Source of the DNA: Actinomadura rupiterrae
Lineage (GTDB): Bacteria; Actinomycetota; Actinomycetes; Streptosporangiales; Streptosporangiaceae
NCBI RefSeq assembly: GCF_024172125.1
Contig: NZ_JAMZEA010000001.1
Span: forward strand, 186,001-250,000
Length of the DNA: 64,000 bases
Reading direction: 5' to 3'
In this document: in pieces, positions 8,811 to 18,390 of the stretch
Position numbering within the stretch: position 1 is the first letter of the stretch
Layout of the letters: every line of letters begins with the position of its first letter
The notes under the pieces: model-generated
What the model saw: only the letters and a program-made list of their open reading frames with translations
Told to the model about the DNA's origin: nothing
Database searches by the model: none
Position numbers and translations under genes: made by a program

Positions 8811-10165
8811 GCGCGCGGCTGACGCTCGACGAGCTGCGGGACGAGGCCGCGGCCGGGCGGATCGACACCGTGATCATCGCGATCGCGGACATGCAGGGAC
8901 GGCTCCAGGGCAAGCGCCTGTCCGCGCGGTTCTTCCTGGAGGAGGTCGCCGGGCACGGCTCGGAGGGCTGCAACTACCTCCTCGCCGTGGACGTCGACAT
9001 GAACACCGTGGACGGCTACGCCATGTCGTCCTGGGAGCGCGGCTACGGCGACTTCGTGATGCGGCCCGACCTGGCGACGCTGCGCCGCGTCCCCTGGCAG
9101 GACGGTGCGGCGCTCGTGCACGCCGACGTCCTCTGGGAGGACGGCTCGGACGTCGGGCCGTCCCCGAGGCAGATCCTGCGCCGCCAGATCGGCCGGCTCG
9201 CCGAGCGCGGCTGGACGGCGTTCGCGGGCACCGAGCTGGAGTTCATCGTCTACGCCGACTCGTACGAGGACGCCTGGCGCCGCGCCTACCGCGACCTCAC
9301 CCCGGCGAACCAGTACAACGTGGACTACTCGCTGCTCGGCGGCGCCCGCGTCGAGCCGCTGCTCCGGCGCATCCGGCTCGGCATGGAGGGCGCGGGCATG
9401 TACGTCGAGTCCGCGAAGGGCGAGTGCAACCTCGGGCAGCACGAGATCGCCTTCCGCTACGCCGACGCCCTGACCACCTGCGACAACCACGCGCTCTACA
9501 AGACCGGGGCCAAGGAGATCGCCGCCCAGGAGTCCATGGCGATCACCTTCATGGCCAAGCCGAACGAGCGCGAGGGCAACTCGTGCCACATCCACCTGTC
9601 CCTGCGCGACGCCGGCGGCCGCCCTGTGCTCGCCGACGCCGACGGCGAGCACGGGCTTTCGGGGCTTGGACGGGCGTTCGTGGCGGGCCAGCAGGCGCTC
9701 CTGCGGGACTTCACGCTGCTGTACGCGCCGGCGATCAACTCGTACAAGCGGTACCAGCCCGGTTCGTTCGCGCCCACCGCGATCAAGTGGGGGCTGGACA
9801 ACCGGACGTGCGCGCTGCGGCTGGTCGGGCACGGGCCGTCCCTGCGGATCGAGAACCGGACGCCGGGCGGCGACGTGAACCCGTACCTCGCGGTCGCGGC
9901 GATGATCGCGGCCGGGCTGCACGGCATCGACAACGACCTGCCGCTGGAGGACCCGTACACGGGCAACGCGTACGCCTCCGACGCACCGACCGTCGCGCGC
10001 TCCCTGCGCGAGGCGGCCGCCGGCTGGTCGTCCAGCGCGGTCGCGGCCGAGGTGTTCGGCAAGGAGGTCGTCGAGCACTACGCCAACAACGCCCGCGTGG
10101 AACTGGACGCCTACGACCGCGCCGTCACCGACTGGGAGCTGTTCCGCGGCTTCGAACGCCTGTGA
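8807..10165 (+). CDS. Glutamine synthetase-like gamma-glutamyl-amine ligase
   Basis: The 452-residue protein has the GS beta-grasp and catalytic domains: FAGTELEFIVY, NLGQHEIAFRYADAL for metal and glutamate binding, NSCHIHLSL, and NSYKRYQPGSFAPTAIKWG for ATP and substrate. The Arg-rich segment ENRTPGGDVNPYLAVAAM closes the site. It lies beside an amine permease, an aldehyde dehydrogenase and an SDR, not in nitrogen-control context, and lacks the usual adenylylation tail. Actinobacterial GlnA3/GlnA4-type enzymes attach glutamate to polyamines or ethanolamine, so the same kind of activation is inferred here. It starts at ATG 8807 within the permease stop. Confidence 0.85.
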   Translation: MSARLTLDELRDEAAAGRIDTVIIAIADMQGRLQGKRLSARFFLEEVAGHGSEGCNYLLAVDVDMNTVDGYAMSSWERGYGDFVMRPDLATLRRVPWQDGAALVHADVLWEDGSDVGPSPRQILRRQIGRLAERGWTAFAGTELEFIVYADSYEDAWRRAYRDLTPANQYNVDYSLLGGARVEPLLRRIRLGMEGAGMYVESAKGECNLGQHEIAFRYADALTTCDNHALYKTGAKEIAAQESMAITFMAKPNEREGNSCHIHLSLRDAGGRPVLADADGEHGLSGLGRAFVAGQQALLRDFTLLYAPAINSYKRYQPGSFAPTAIKWGLDNRTCALRLVGHGPSLRIENRTPGGDVNPYLAVAAMIAAGLHGIDNDLPLEDPYTGNAYASDAPTVARSLREAAAGWSSSAVAAEVFGKEVVEHYANNARVELDAYDRAVTDWELFRGFERL

Positions 10166-10169
10166 CCCG

Positions 10170-10800
10170 CCCCCGCCCCGGCACAGCTCCGGGTCAGCCC
10201 ACCCCGCACGCCAGCGCAGCTCCGACCGACAGCTCGCGCCCGGCCGGCGGCGCACGCCCGACCGGCAGCGCCCGACCGGCAGCTCGCGCCCGACCTGCAG
10301 CGCAGGTCCGACCGAGAGCACGCATCCGACCGACAGCACGCCTCCGACCTGCAGCGCGCCTCCGATCGGCGGCACGCGTCCGACTGGCGGCGCGGGCCCG
10401 GCCGGCGGCGCGGCTCGCACGGCAGCGCAGGTCCGACCGGCAGCACGCATCCGACCGGCGGCACGCGTCCGACCGGCAGCGCGGGCCCGACCGGCGGCGC
10501 GGCTCGCACGGCAGCGCAGGTCCGACCGGCGGCACGCGTCCGACCGGCAGCGCGGGTGCGACCGGCGGCGTGGCTCGCACGGCAGCGCAGGTCCGACCGG
10601 CGGCACGCGTCCGACTGGCGGCGCGGGCCCGACCGGCGGCGCGGGCCCGACCGGCGGCGCGGGCCCGACCGGCGGCGCGGGCCCGACCGGCGGCGCGGGC
10701 CCGACCGGCGGCGCGGGCCCGACCGGCGGCGCGGGTTCGACCGGCGGCGCGGGTTCGACTGGCGGCGCGGGTTCGACTGGCGGCGCGGGTTCGGCTGGTG
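10170..10800. repeat. 630-bp GC-rich repeat region with a perfect 18-bp array
   Basis: The 774-bp gap between the GS-like and ALDH genes has no convincing gene. A looser array of CCGACCGGCAGC-like units leads into a near-perfect 18-bp tandem (CGCGGGCCCGACCGGCGG) from about 10622 to 10797, roughly ten copies, the last three drifting to GGGTTCGACTGG. Long open frames on both strands here encode only Pro-Ala-Arg repeats and are artefacts of the period being divisible by three. Confidence 0.8.
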
Positions 10801-10939
10801 GGGCTGGGCGGTGGAACTGGGCGACGGCTGTTCCGGGGCACGGCGGCTCTTGGTGGCAGCGGCTCCGGGCGGCTGGGGCGGCGGATCCGGGGGCGTGGCG
10901 GGTTTGGCTTCTGAACGGCTCTGATTTCGGAAGGGATTT

Positions 10940-12301
10940 GTGTTGGAACTGATCAACCCGGCGACCGAGGAGATCGTCACGTCCGTGGCGATGGGGACGG
11001 TCGCGGACGCCGATCTGGCCGTCGAGCGGGCGGGGCGCGCCTTCGCCCGCTGGCGGGCGGTCTCCCCCGGCGACCGGGCGCGGCTGCTGCGGCGGTTCGC
11101 GGCCGTCGTGGACGAGCACGTCGAGGAACTGGCGGAACTGGAGGTGGCCGAAGCAGGCCACCCGATCGGGCAGGCCCGCTGGGAGGCCGGGAACCTCCGG
11201 GACGTCCTGCTGTACTACGCGGCGGCGCCCGAGCGGCTGACCGGGCAGCAGATCCCGGTGCCGGGCGGGCTGGACGTGACGTTCCACGAGCCGCTCGGGG
11301 TGGTCGGGCTGATCGTCCCGTGGAACTTCCCGATGCCGATCCTCGGCTGGGGCCTCGCCCCGGCGCTCGCGGCCGGGAACACGGTGGTCGTCAAGCCCGC
11401 CGAGGCGACCCCGCTCACGGCGCTGCGGGTCGGGGAGCTGGCGCTGGAGGCCGGGCTGCCCGAGGACGTCGTGACCGTCCTGCCCGGCGAGGGCCCGGTC
11501 GTCGGACGCCGCCTCGCCGACCATCCGGACGTCGCGAAGATCGCGTTCACCGGCTCGACCCGAGTCGGCCGCGAGCTGATGGCGGCCTGCGCGAGCGGCG
11601 TCAAGCGGCTCACCCTCGAACTCGGCGGCAAGAGCGCCAACATCGTCTTCGCGGACGCCGACGTCGATAAGGCCGCCGCGACGGCCCCCGGCGCGGTCTT
11701 CGACAACGCCGGGCAGGACTGCTGCGCCCGCTCGCGCATCCTCGTCCAGCGGTCCGTCTACGACCGGTTCATGGAACTGCTGGAACCGGCCGTCCAGGCG
11801 GTCGTCGTCGGCGATCCGCGCGATGAGAGAACGCAGGTCGGGCCGCTGATCACGGCCGCGCACCGGGACCGCGTCGCCGCGTTCGTCCCGGACGGCGCGC
11901 CCGTCGCCTTCCGCGGCTCGGCACCCGGCGGCAAGGGGTTCTGGTACACCCCGACCGTCCTCGCCGGGGACGGCGTGACCGACCTGCCCGCCTGGCGCGA
12001 GGAGGTCTTCGGCCCGGTCGCGGTCGTCGTCCCGTTCGAGGACGAGGCGGACGCGATCCGGATCGCCAACGACACCCCCTACGGCCTGTCCGGATCGATC
12101 TGGACCCGCGACGTCGGCCGCGCGTTCCGCATGTCCCGGGCGGTCGAGGCGGGGAACCTGTCGGTCAACTCGCACTCGTCCGTCCGGTACTGGACACCGT
12201 TCGGCGGCTTCAAGCAGTCCGGCCTCGGCCGCGAGCTCGGCCCGGACGCCCTCGCCGCCTTCACCGACACCAAGAACGTCTACATCTCCACGGAGGAATA
12301 G
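10940..12301 (+). CDS. NAD(P)-dependent aldehyde dehydrogenase
   Basis: The 453-residue protein starts at GTG 10940 with GGAAGGGA upstream. It carries the ALDH signature PWNFPMPILGWG, the nucleotide-binding FTGSTRVGREL, the general base E227 in LELGGKSA and the catalytic Cys C261 in AGQDCCARSR. It oxidises an aldehyde to an acid. In this gene set the likely role is oxidation of a gamma-glutamyl aminoaldehyde or of the aldehyde left after deamination, which is inference. The SDR gene follows with a single base between. Confidence 0.88.
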   Translation: MLELINPATEEIVTSVAMGTVADADLAVERAGRAFARWRAVSPGDRARLLRRFAAVVDEHVEELAELEVAEAGHPIGQARWEAGNLRDVLLYYAAAPERLTGQQIPVPGGLDVTFHEPLGVVGLIVPWNFPMPILGWGLAPALAAGNTVVVKPAEATPLTALRVGELALEAGLPEDVVTVLPGEGPVVGRRLADHPDVAKIAFTGSTRVGRELMAACASGVKRLTLELGGKSANIVFADADVDKAAATAPGAVFDNAGQDCCARSRILVQRSVYDRFMELLEPAVQAVVVGDPRDERTQVGPLITAAHRDRVAAFVPDGAPVAFRGSAPGGKGFWYTPTVLAGDGVTDLPAWREEVFGPVAVVVPFEDEADAIRIANDTPYGLSGSIWTRDVGRAFRMSRAVEAGNLSVNSHSSVRYWTPFGGFKQSGLGRELGPDALAAFTDTKNVYISTEE

Positions 12302-12302
12302 C

Positions 12303-13067
12303 GTGCAGCGATTCGAAGGGCGCGTCGCCGTCGTCACCGGCGGGGCGAGCGGGATCGGGCTGGCGACCGTCCGGCGGCTCGCGGCCGAGGGCGCCAAGGT
12401 CGTGATCGCCGACCTGGACGAGGCGGGCGGCAAGCAGGCGGCCGAGAGCGTCGGCGGTCTGTTCGTCCGCACCGACGTCACGTCCGAGGAGGACGTGAAA
12501 GCGCTGTTCAAGGCCGCCCACGACGCCTACGGACGCATCGACGTCGCGTTCAACAACGCGGGCATCTCCCCGCCGGACGACGACTCGATCCTGGACACCG
12601 GCCTGGACGCCTGGAAGCGCGTCCAGGAGGTGAACCTGACCAGCGTCTACCTGTGCTGCAAGTACGTCATCCCGTACATGCGGGAGCAGGGCAGGGGCTC
12701 GATCATCAACACGGCGTCGTTCGTGGCGAAGATGGGCGCGGCGACCTCGCAGATCTCCTACACGGCGTCCAAGGGCGGCGTCCTGGCGATGTCGCGGGAG
12801 CTGGGCGTCCAGTTCGCGCGCGAGGGCATCCGCGTCAACGCCCTCTGCCCGGGCCCGGTGTCCACGCCGCTCCTCCAGGAGCTGTTCGCCAAGGACCCGG
12901 AGAAGGCGGCCCGGCGGCTCGTCCACATCCCGACCGGCCGCTTCGCCGAGCCCGAGGAGATCGCCGCGGCGGTCGCCTTCCTGGGGTCGGACGACGCGTC
13001 CTTCATCACCGCGTCCGAGTTCCTCGTGGACGGCGGCATCTCCGGCGCCTACGTGACCCCCCTCTAA
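12303..13067 (+). CDS. Short-chain dehydrogenase/reductase
   Basis: The 254-residue classical SDR has the Rossmann motif TGGASGIG, the NNAG motif, a catalytic Ser in NTASFVAK and the catalytic pair Y-x-x-x-K in SYTASKGG. The C terminus SEFLVDGGISGAYV is also typical. The GTG start follows the ALDH stop directly, so co-translation is expected. It probably oxidises an alcohol, or reduces a carbonyl, in the amine catabolic set led by the GS-like ligase. The substrate is unknown. Confidence 0.85.
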   Translation: MQRFEGRVAVVTGGASGIGLATVRRLAAEGAKVVIADLDEAGGKQAAESVGGLFVRTDVTSEEDVKALFKAAHDAYGRIDVAFNNAGISPPDDDSILDTGLDAWKRVQEVNLTSVYLCCKYVIPYMREQGRGSIINTASFVAKMGAATSQISYTASKGGVLAMSRELGVQFAREGIRVNALCPGPVSTPLLQELFAKDPEKAARRLVHIPTGRFAEPEEIAAAVAFLGSDDASFITASEFLVDGGISGAYVTPL

Positions 13068-13129
13068 CCAGCGCATCCCCGTCCCAGCCCCGGAACCCGC
13101 CCTCACCAACTCACCACCCTCCAACTGGA

Positions 13130-13265
13130 GACACACGCTCCAGCAGGGGTTACGGCCTCCAGTAGGAGTTACGACCTTCAGCAAGAGTTACGGTCCTCAG
13201 CCAGAGTTACAAGCCTCAGCAAGAGTTACGGTGTTGAGTAAGAGTTACATCCTCTAACGATTGAA
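13130..13265. repeat. About 20-bp tandem repeats with GAGTTACG core
   Basis: Five or six units of the form CCTCAGCAAGAGTTACGG follow one another (13142-13250), with slight drift between copies. The core GAGTTACGG, or its complement CCGTAACTC, also appears in the 73-bp duplication at about 27.77-27.87 kb. This makes it the only repeat type I see shared between two distant gaps. Confidence 0.65.
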
Positions 13266-13350
13266 ACTCGCCCTCAGCACCGTCACTGGGTCACGCAGGC
13301 GGGACGGCCTGGAGCAGTGACGAAACGGGGCGGGCCGAAGCGACGGAAAG

Positions 13351-13382
13351 AAAGGGCGCCCGGCCGGAGCCGGGCGCCCTTT
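13351..13382. terminator. Bidirectional intrinsic terminator
   Basis: A perfect 14-bp stem, AAAGGGCGCCCGGC paired with GCCGGGCGCCCTTT, encloses a CGGA tetraloop. A-tract and T-tract ends fit termination in both directions, between the plus-strand SDR and the minus-strand alginate-lyase gene. Confidence 0.85.
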
Positions 13383-13383
13383 C

Positions 13384-13625
13384 TGATGCGCGAGGAGGTC
13401 ACGGTGCCGGATGCGTGAGGGGTCACGGGACCGGACGCGTGAGGGGGGTTACGGGGTCGGGTGCGTGAGGGGGGCACGGGGTCGGGTGCGTGAGGGGGGC
13501 ACGGGGTCGAGTGCGTGAGGGGGGCACGCGGCCGGATGCGTGAGGGGGGTTACGGGGTCGGGTGCGTGAGGGGGTTACGGGGCGTCGGCGTGGGTGAGAG
13601 GGGTTACGGGGCGTCGGCGTGGGTG
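13384..13625. repeat. 25-29 bp tandem array running into the alginate-lyase stop
   Basis: Eight or nine copies of TGCGTGAGGGGGGCACGGGG-like units follow the terminator. The last two units (13581-13598 and 13610-13627) share GGCGTCGGCGTGGGTGAG, and the second of these is the 3' coding end of the neighbouring gene, encoding its final LTHADAP. Confidence 0.75.
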
Positions 13626-14833
13626 AGGGTCTCCCAGCCGAGGAAGTAGGACGGGCCGGCGGGACGCTTCGAGGTGACCAGCTGGCCGGTCTTCGGCAGC
13701 GAGAGGCCGAGGCGGTGGTGGAACTCGTTGTAGCCGATCTCGAAGACCGGGCCGACACCCGTCTTCGGGGCGCCCTTGCAGAGCCAGGACGGGGCCTTGG
13801 TGCCCAGGTCGTACTGGGCGTGGAACTCCATGGCCTTGGTCAGGCGCTCGCGGCCCTCCTTGTAGAGGTCCAGGCCCTGGAGGTGGGCGGTCTCGGCGAC
13901 GTGGGTGGCGGCGTCGAGGGCCCAGCCGGTGTGGCCGAAGTCGCGGCAGGTCTCCTGGGCGAGGCCGTCCACGAAGGTGCTCTGGCCCGACCAGTACTTG
14001 ATCGTCGCGGCCTTGCCGGAGATGCCCGCCGGGACCTTCGGGAGCGGGCCGTCCTTCTTGAGGTAGATGTACTCCGGCAGCCGCTTGCGCCAGCGCGCGA
14101 CGGCCTGGTTGAACGTCGCACGGTCGTCGGTGTGGACGGCGATGGAGATCGTCGCGTCCGTCATGATCAGTTCCCAGTTGCCGTTCGTCGTCGGGCGGCC
14201 CTTGTTGACGACGGGCAGGTAGACCGTGCGCAGGAACGACGCGAACTTCTTGGCGCCCTTCCACTTCGTCCCGTAGGGCGAGTACTTGACGATCTCGGCG
14301 GCGCGGGCCCAATCGTTGGCGGCCCAGCCGGCCTGGAGCGGCGCGTTGGAGTTGGTGTGCTCCTTCAGGACGTTCGCCCACGCGTCCATCAGCTGGACGG
14401 CCTTGGCGGCGTACCGCTGGTCGTGGTTGACCGTGTAGGCGAGCGCGTCGGTGTAGGCCGCCATCGCGTCGTCGCGCTCGTCCGTGCAGCCGTGGTTCGG
14501 GTTGGAGCCCGAGCCGCACTCGACGTTCGCGCGGGGCTTCGGCGTCCGCGCGAGGTCGGCGTACTTGCTCGCGAGCATCGCGTCGTACGCCTTCTTCTGC
14601 GGCTGCTTGCCCGCCTTCACGCGGGACCGCATCGCGTCAAGCTGGGCCTTCCCGACCAGCACGCCGGGGTGCTTGAAACCGGCGGCGGAGGTCGAGCCGA
14701 CCGTACCGGCGGCATGCTCCACGCCGCCGGACGCGCCGGACGCGCCGTTCCAGGCGACCGCCACCACGGACGCGGCGACCACGGCGGCCCCCGCTCCGGA
14801 GGCGAGCCAAACGCGGCTCCGGGTGAACGCCAT
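13604..14833 (-). CDS. Secreted alginate-lyase-family (PL5-like) protein
   Basis: The 409-residue protein has an N-terminal signal or anchor (RSRVWLASGAGAAVVAASVV). It then has an alpha/alpha-toroid-type domain matching the alginate lyase family, with ANDWARAAEIVKY, NGNWELIMTDATISIAVHTDD and DFGHTGWALDAATHVAETA. The NWE and H-bearing segments correspond to the conserved catalytic region of that family. It is likely a secreted polysaccharide lyase acting on uronic-acid polymers. Several actinobacterial members have no proven substrate, so alginate specificity is not certain. It is monocistronic and convergent with the SDR gene across a strong terminator. Confidence 0.8.
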   Translation of the reverse strand: MAFTRSRVWLASGAGAAVVAASVVAVAWNGASGASGGVEHAAGTVGSTSAAGFKHPGVLVGKAQLDAMRSRVKAGKQPQKKAYDAMLASKYADLARTPKPRANVECGSGSNPNHGCTDERDDAMAAYTDALAYTVNHDQRYAAKAVQLMDAWANVLKEHTNSNAPLQAGWAANDWARAAEIVKYSPYGTKWKGAKKFASFLRTVYLPVVNKGRPTTNGNWELIMTDATISIAVHTDDRATFNQAVARWRKRLPEYIYLKKDGPLPKVPAGISGKAATIKYWSGQSTFVDGLAQETCRDFGHTGWALDAATHVAETAHLQGLDLYKEGRERLTKAMEFHAQYDLGTKAPSWLCKGAPKTGVGPVFEIGYNEFHHRLGLSLPKTGQLVTSKRPAGPSYFLGWETLTHADAP

Positions 14834-14849
14834 CGCGAGTTCCTCTCGA

Positions 14850-15062
14850 TCGGCTGACAGGTCGCTCCCAGGCCGGACGACCCGCTCAGGTCGCTCCCAG
14901 CCCGAAAGACCGCTCTCAGCTCACTCCCAGGCCGAAAGACTGCTCCCGGTCACTCCCGGGCCAAAGACCGCTCCCGGTCGCTCCCAGGCGAAAGACCGGC
15001 TCTCGGTCGCTCTCAGGCCGGAAGACCGCTTTCAGGTCGCTTTCAGGCTGGAAGATCGCTGA
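14850..15062. repeat. About 29-bp tandem repeats, seven copies
   Basis: Units such as AGGTCGCTCCCAGGCCGAAA followed by GACCGCTC recur about seven times between the alginate-lyase start and the riboswitch, with progressive drift to GGTCGCTTTCAGGCTGG. No gene is supported. Confidence 0.7.
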
Positions 15063-15184
15063 GTTGCGGGATCATGCAACCGTCGCGGCCGGGTCCCGTC
15101 AATCAGAACGCCGAAATCAGCCACAAACCACGACAAGTCGGCTGGTAGCGGTTCCGGGCCGCTGATACATTGCGGACAGCCGTT

Positions 15185-15475
15185 GATCCCGCGCGGGAGA
15201 GCGCCCCCGCAGCCGGCGGGGGCCGCCGAAGGAGCAACTCCTCCCCGGAACCTCTCAGGCCCCACGGACCGCGCGGACCAGGCGACCTCTGGAAAGCGAG
15301 GGCGTCACCCGCCCTCCGCCGAAGGTGAAAGCCCCGCCGTGCGCCCAGCACCGCACCGGCCGCAGCGCTCCGGCGCGGCGGACCCGCCCGGTCGCACGGC
15401 ACCCGCGTCGCAGCCGCGCCGCACCGGGGTGAAACTCTCAGGCGCCGATGACAGAGGGGGAGGCACCGAGCCGCC
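15185..15475 (+). ncRNA. Tandem glycine riboswitch upstream of gcvT
   Basis: Two aptamer halves are visible. The first has GCGGGAGAGC, GCCGAAGGAGCAA and ACCTCTCAGGC and ends in CTCTGGAAAGC. The second has CGCCGAAGGTGAAAGCCCC, GAAACTCTCAGGCGCCGATG and ACAGAGGGGGAG. These are the conserved glycine-aptamer blocks in the correct order, ending about 60 bp before the gcvT ATG. In bacteria this RNA activates glycine cleavage genes when glycine is abundant; cooperative ligand binding is known for tandem forms. Confidence 0.93.
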
Positions 15476-15537
15476 CGGTGCGCGAGTGGGACCATTGACG
15501 GAGTCCACGCGCGCCCCGCGACCAAGGAGCCAGACCC

Positions 15538-16638
15538 ATGTCCGCCGACCCGACACCCAAGAAGACGCCGCTCTACGACGTCCATGCCGCTCTGGGCGCC
15601 AACCTCGTGGACTTCGCGGGCTACCTCATGCCGCTGCGGTACGCGAGCGAGACCGCCGAGCACCGGGCCGTCCGCACCGGCTCCGGGCTGTTCGACCTCT
15701 CCCACATGGGCGAGATCTTCCTCACCGGCCCGCAGGCCGCCGCCGCGCTGGACTTCGCGCTGGTCGGCAACATCTCGCCGATGGCCGTGGGCAAGGCCCG
15801 CTACACCATGATCGTCCAGGAGGACGGCGGGGTGCTGGACGACCTGATCGTCTACCGGCTCGCCGCCGAGACCTACCTGGTCGTCGCGAACGCCTCGAAC
15901 GTCGCGGTCGTCCGGGACGCCCTGGTCGAGCGGGCCAAGGGCTTCGAGGCCGAGGTGGACGACCGGTCCGACGCCTACGCCCTCATCGCCCTCCAGGGCC
16001 CGGACGCGCAGGACATCCTGCTCCGCTACACCGACGCGCCGCTGCCCGAGCTGAAGTACTACGCCATCCTGCCCGGCGAGGTCGCGGGCGTGGACGCGCT
16101 GATCGCCCGCACCGGCTACACCGGCGAGGACGGCTTCGAGCTCTTCGTCGCCGCCGACGACGCCGTGGGCCTGTGGAACACGCTGGCCGGAGTCGAGGGG
16201 GTCGTCCCGTCCGGGCTGTCGGCGCGCGACACCCTGCGCCTGGAGGCCGGGATGCCGCTCTACGGCAACGAGCTGACCACCGACACGACGCCGTTCGACG
16301 CGGGCCTCGGCCGGGTCGTGAAGTTCGAGAAGGAGTCGGACTTCGTCGGCCGGACCGCGCTGGCCGCGCGTGCGGAGGCCGCCGCAGGCCGTAGGCTCGT
16401 GGGACTGGTGGCCCGCGGGCGGAGGGCGCCCCGCAAGGGGTACGCGGTCGTCGGCCCGGACGGCACGCCGTGCGGGGTCGTGACCAGCGGCGCTCCGTCG
16501 CCCACACTGGGCACGCCGATCGCCATGGCCTACCTGGACGCCTCGGTCCCCGAGGACACCACCGAGCTGGCCGTGGACGTGCGCGGCCGGCACGAGCCGG
16601 TCGACGTCGTCGCCCTGCCTTTCTACAAGCGTTCCTGA
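15538..16638 (+). CDS. gcvT: Glycine cleavage system T-protein (aminomethyltransferase)
   Basis: The 366-residue protein starts at ATG 15538 with AAGGAG upstream. It has the GcvT folate-binding domain ([54 protein letters not shown], and the glycine-rich [13 protein letters not shown]) and a C-terminal barrel. It transfers the methylene of the aminomethyl-lipoyl H-protein to tetrahydrofolate and releases ammonia. It is the first gene after the glycine riboswitch and is followed by gcvH and glyA. The P-protein gene gcvP is not in this operon or elsewhere in the window. Confidence 0.95.
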   Translation: MSADPTPKKTPLYDVHAALGANLVDFAGYLMPLRYASETAEHRAVRTGSGLFDLSHMGEIFLTGPQAAAALDFALVGNISPMAVGKARYTMIVQEDGGVLDDLIVYRLAAETYLVVANASNVAVVRDALVERAKGFEAEVDDRSDAYALIALQGPDAQDILLRYTDAPLPELKYYAILPGEVAGVDALIARTGYTGEDGFELFVAADDAVGLWNTLAGVEGVVPSGLSARDTLRLEAGMPLYGNELTTDTTPFDAGLGRVVKFEKESDFVGRTALAARAEAAAGRRLVGLVARGRRAPRKGYAVVGPDGTPCGVVTSGAPSPTLGTPIAMAYLDASVPEDTTELAVDVRGRHEPVDVVALPFYKRS

Positions 16639-16658
16639 ATCCCTGGAGAGAGAAACAC

Positions 16659-17048
16659 GTGAGCGTTCCGGAGCAGCTCCGCTACAGCGAAGAGCACGAG
16701 TGGGTCGCCGGCCTCGACAACGAGGACGGCATCGTCACCGTCGGCATCACCCAGCACGCCGCCGACGCGCTCGGCGAGATCGTCTTCCTCGAGCTCCAGC
16801 AGGGCGAGGGAGACACCGTCGAGTCCGGCGAGACCTGCGGCGAGGTGGAGTCCACCAAGTCCGTCAGCGACCTGTACTCCCCGGTCAGCGGCGAGATCAC
16901 CGCGGTGAACGCGGCCGTGGTGGACGAGCCGAAGGTGATCAACGACGACCCGTACGGCGAGGGCTGGATCTTCAAGGTGAAGATCAGCGAGGAGCCCGGC
17001 GACCTGCTGGACGCCGAGGCCTACGGCAAGCTCATCGAGGAGTCCTGA
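16659..17048 (+). CDS. gcvH: Glycine cleavage system H-protein
   Basis: The 129-residue protein begins at GTG 16659 ([15 protein letters not shown]), 20 bp after gcvT. The lipoylated lysine is K67 in [15 protein letters not shown]. The conserved [14 protein letters not shown] region and normal length support a functional carrier. It shuttles the aminomethyl group between the P-, T- and L-proteins. The overlapping longer frame upstream lies in gcvT and is discarded. Confidence 0.95.
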   Translation: MSVPEQLRYSEEHEWVAGLDNEDGIVTVGITQHAADALGEIVFLELQQGEGDTVESGETCGEVESTKSVSDLYSPVSGEITAVNAAVVDEPKVINDDPYGEGWIFKVKISEEPGDLLDAEAYGKLIEES

Positions 17049-17050
17049 CC

Positions 17051-18319
17051 GTGGCCCCCCTCTCGTCGCACGACGCCCCGCTGGCGGAGGTCGACCCGGA
17101 GGTCGCCGCCGCCGTCGCGGACGAGCTGCACCGCCAGCAGTCCACCCTGGAGATGATCGCCTCCGAGAACTTCACGCCCGTCGCGGTGCTGGAGGCGCAG
17201 GGGACGGTCCTCACCAACAAGTACGCCGAGGGCTACCCGGGCCGCCGCTACTACGGCGGCTGCGAGTACGTCGACGTCACCGAGCAGCTGGCCATCGACC
17301 GGGCCAAGGCGCTGTTCGGGGCCGAGTTCGCCAACGTCCAGCCGCACTCGGGCGCGCAGGCGAACACCGCGGTGTACTTCGCGCTGCTGAACCACGGCGA
17401 CACCATCCTGGGCCTGGACCTGGCGCACGGCGGCCACCTGACCCACGGCATGCGGCTGAACTACTCGGGCAAGGTCCTCAACGTGGTGCCCTACCACGTC
17501 CGCGAGGACGACGGCCTGGTCGACATGGACGAGGTCGCGCGGCTCGCCGAGGAGCACCGGCCGAAGATGATCGTGGCGGGCTGGTCGGCCTACCCGCGGC
17601 AGCTGGACTTCGCCCGGTTCCGCGAGATCGCCGACTCGGTGGACGCGCTGCTCATGGTGGACATGGCCCACTTCGCGGGCCTGGTCGCGGCCGGGCTGCA
17701 CCCCTCCCCGGTGCCGCACGCGCACATCGTCACGACCACCACGCACAAGACCCTCGGCGGTCCGCGCGGCGGCCTGATCCTGGCGAAGGAGGAGTTCGGC
17801 AAGAAGATCAACTCCGCCGTCTTCCCCGGCATGCAGGGCGGTCCGCTGGAGCACGTGATCGCCGCCAAGGCGGTCGCGCTGAAGGTCGCGGGCTCGGACG
17901 AGTTCCAGGACCGGCAGCGACGTACGCTGGAAGGGTCGCGGATCCTCGCCGAGCGGCTGCTCGCCGAGGACGCGTCCAAGGCCGGCGTCAAGGTGCTGAC
18001 CGGCGGCACGGACGTGCACCTGGTCCTGGTCGACCTGGTCGACTCCGAGCTGACCGGCCGGGACGCCGAGGACCGGCTGCACGCCATCGGCATCACCGTC
18101 AACCGGAACGCGGTCCCGAACGACCCGCGTCCGCCGATGGTGACGTCCGGGCTGCGGATCGGCACCCCGGCGCTCGCGACCCGCGGCTTCCAGGCGGAGG
18201 ACTTCCGCGAGGTGGCCGACGTGATCGCGCTGGCGCTCCAGCCCGGCTTCGACGAGGCCGCGCTCAGCGCCCGGGTGAAGGCGCTGGCCGCCAAGCACCC
18301 GCTCTACCCGAACCTGTGA
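17051..18319 (+). CDS. glyA: Serine hydroxymethyltransferase
   Basis: The 422-residue protein starts at GTG 17051, directly after the gcvH stop. PLP attaches at K233 in [14 protein letters not shown]. Other landmarks are [32 protein letters not shown] and the folate/serine-site segment [12 protein letters not shown]. It converts glycine and methylene-tetrahydrofolate to serine. Next to gcvT-gcvH and sdaA under a glycine riboswitch, the expected direction is disposal of excess glycine through serine. Confidence 0.95.
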   Translation: MAPLSSHDAPLAEVDPEVAAAVADELHRQQSTLEMIASENFTPVAVLEAQGTVLTNKYAEGYPGRRYYGGCEYVDVTEQLAIDRAKALFGAEFANVQPHSGAQANTAVYFALLNHGDTILGLDLAHGGHLTHGMRLNYSGKVLNVVPYHVREDDGLVDMDEVARLAEEHRPKMIVAGWSAYPRQLDFARFREIADSVDALLMVDMAHFAGLVAAGLHPSPVPHAHIVTTTTHKTLGGPRGGLILAKEEFGKKINSAVFPGMQGGPLEHVIAAKAVALKVAGSDEFQDRQRRTLEGSRILAERLLAEDASKAGVKVLTGGTDVHLVLVDLVDSELTGRDAEDRLHAIGITVNRNAVPNDPRPPMVTSGLRIGTPALATRGFQAEDFREVADVIALALQPGFDEAALSARVKALAAKHPLYPNL

Positions 18320-18324
18320 CCCCC

Positions 18325-18360
18325 GAGCCCCCGTCCCGTCCGGGCGGGGGCCCGGGGCTC
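18325..18360 (+). other. GC-rich hairpin between glyA and sdaA
   Basis: GCCCCCG (18327-18333) can pair with CGGGGGC (18345-18351), or GAGCCCC (18325-18331) with GGGGCTC (18354-18360). The two helices are mutually exclusive. There is no T-tract, so it may be an RNA processing or partial attenuation site that tunes sdaA relative to glyA. Confidence 0.45.
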
Positions 18361-18390
18361 ACCCCGCTACAACGGAGTAGCAGACCTGCC

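Noticed and set aside
10169..10924. Pro-Ala-Arg repeat proteins in the GS-ALDH gap
   Set aside because: The 18-bp period keeps all frames open on both strands; nothing resembles a start signal or a protein family.
8663..12511. 1282-codon open frame on the minus strand
   Set aside because: It lies opposite the GS-like and ALDH genes and the 18-bp array, is Arg/Pro/Ala-biased and has no domain; it is a GC-rich shadow frame.
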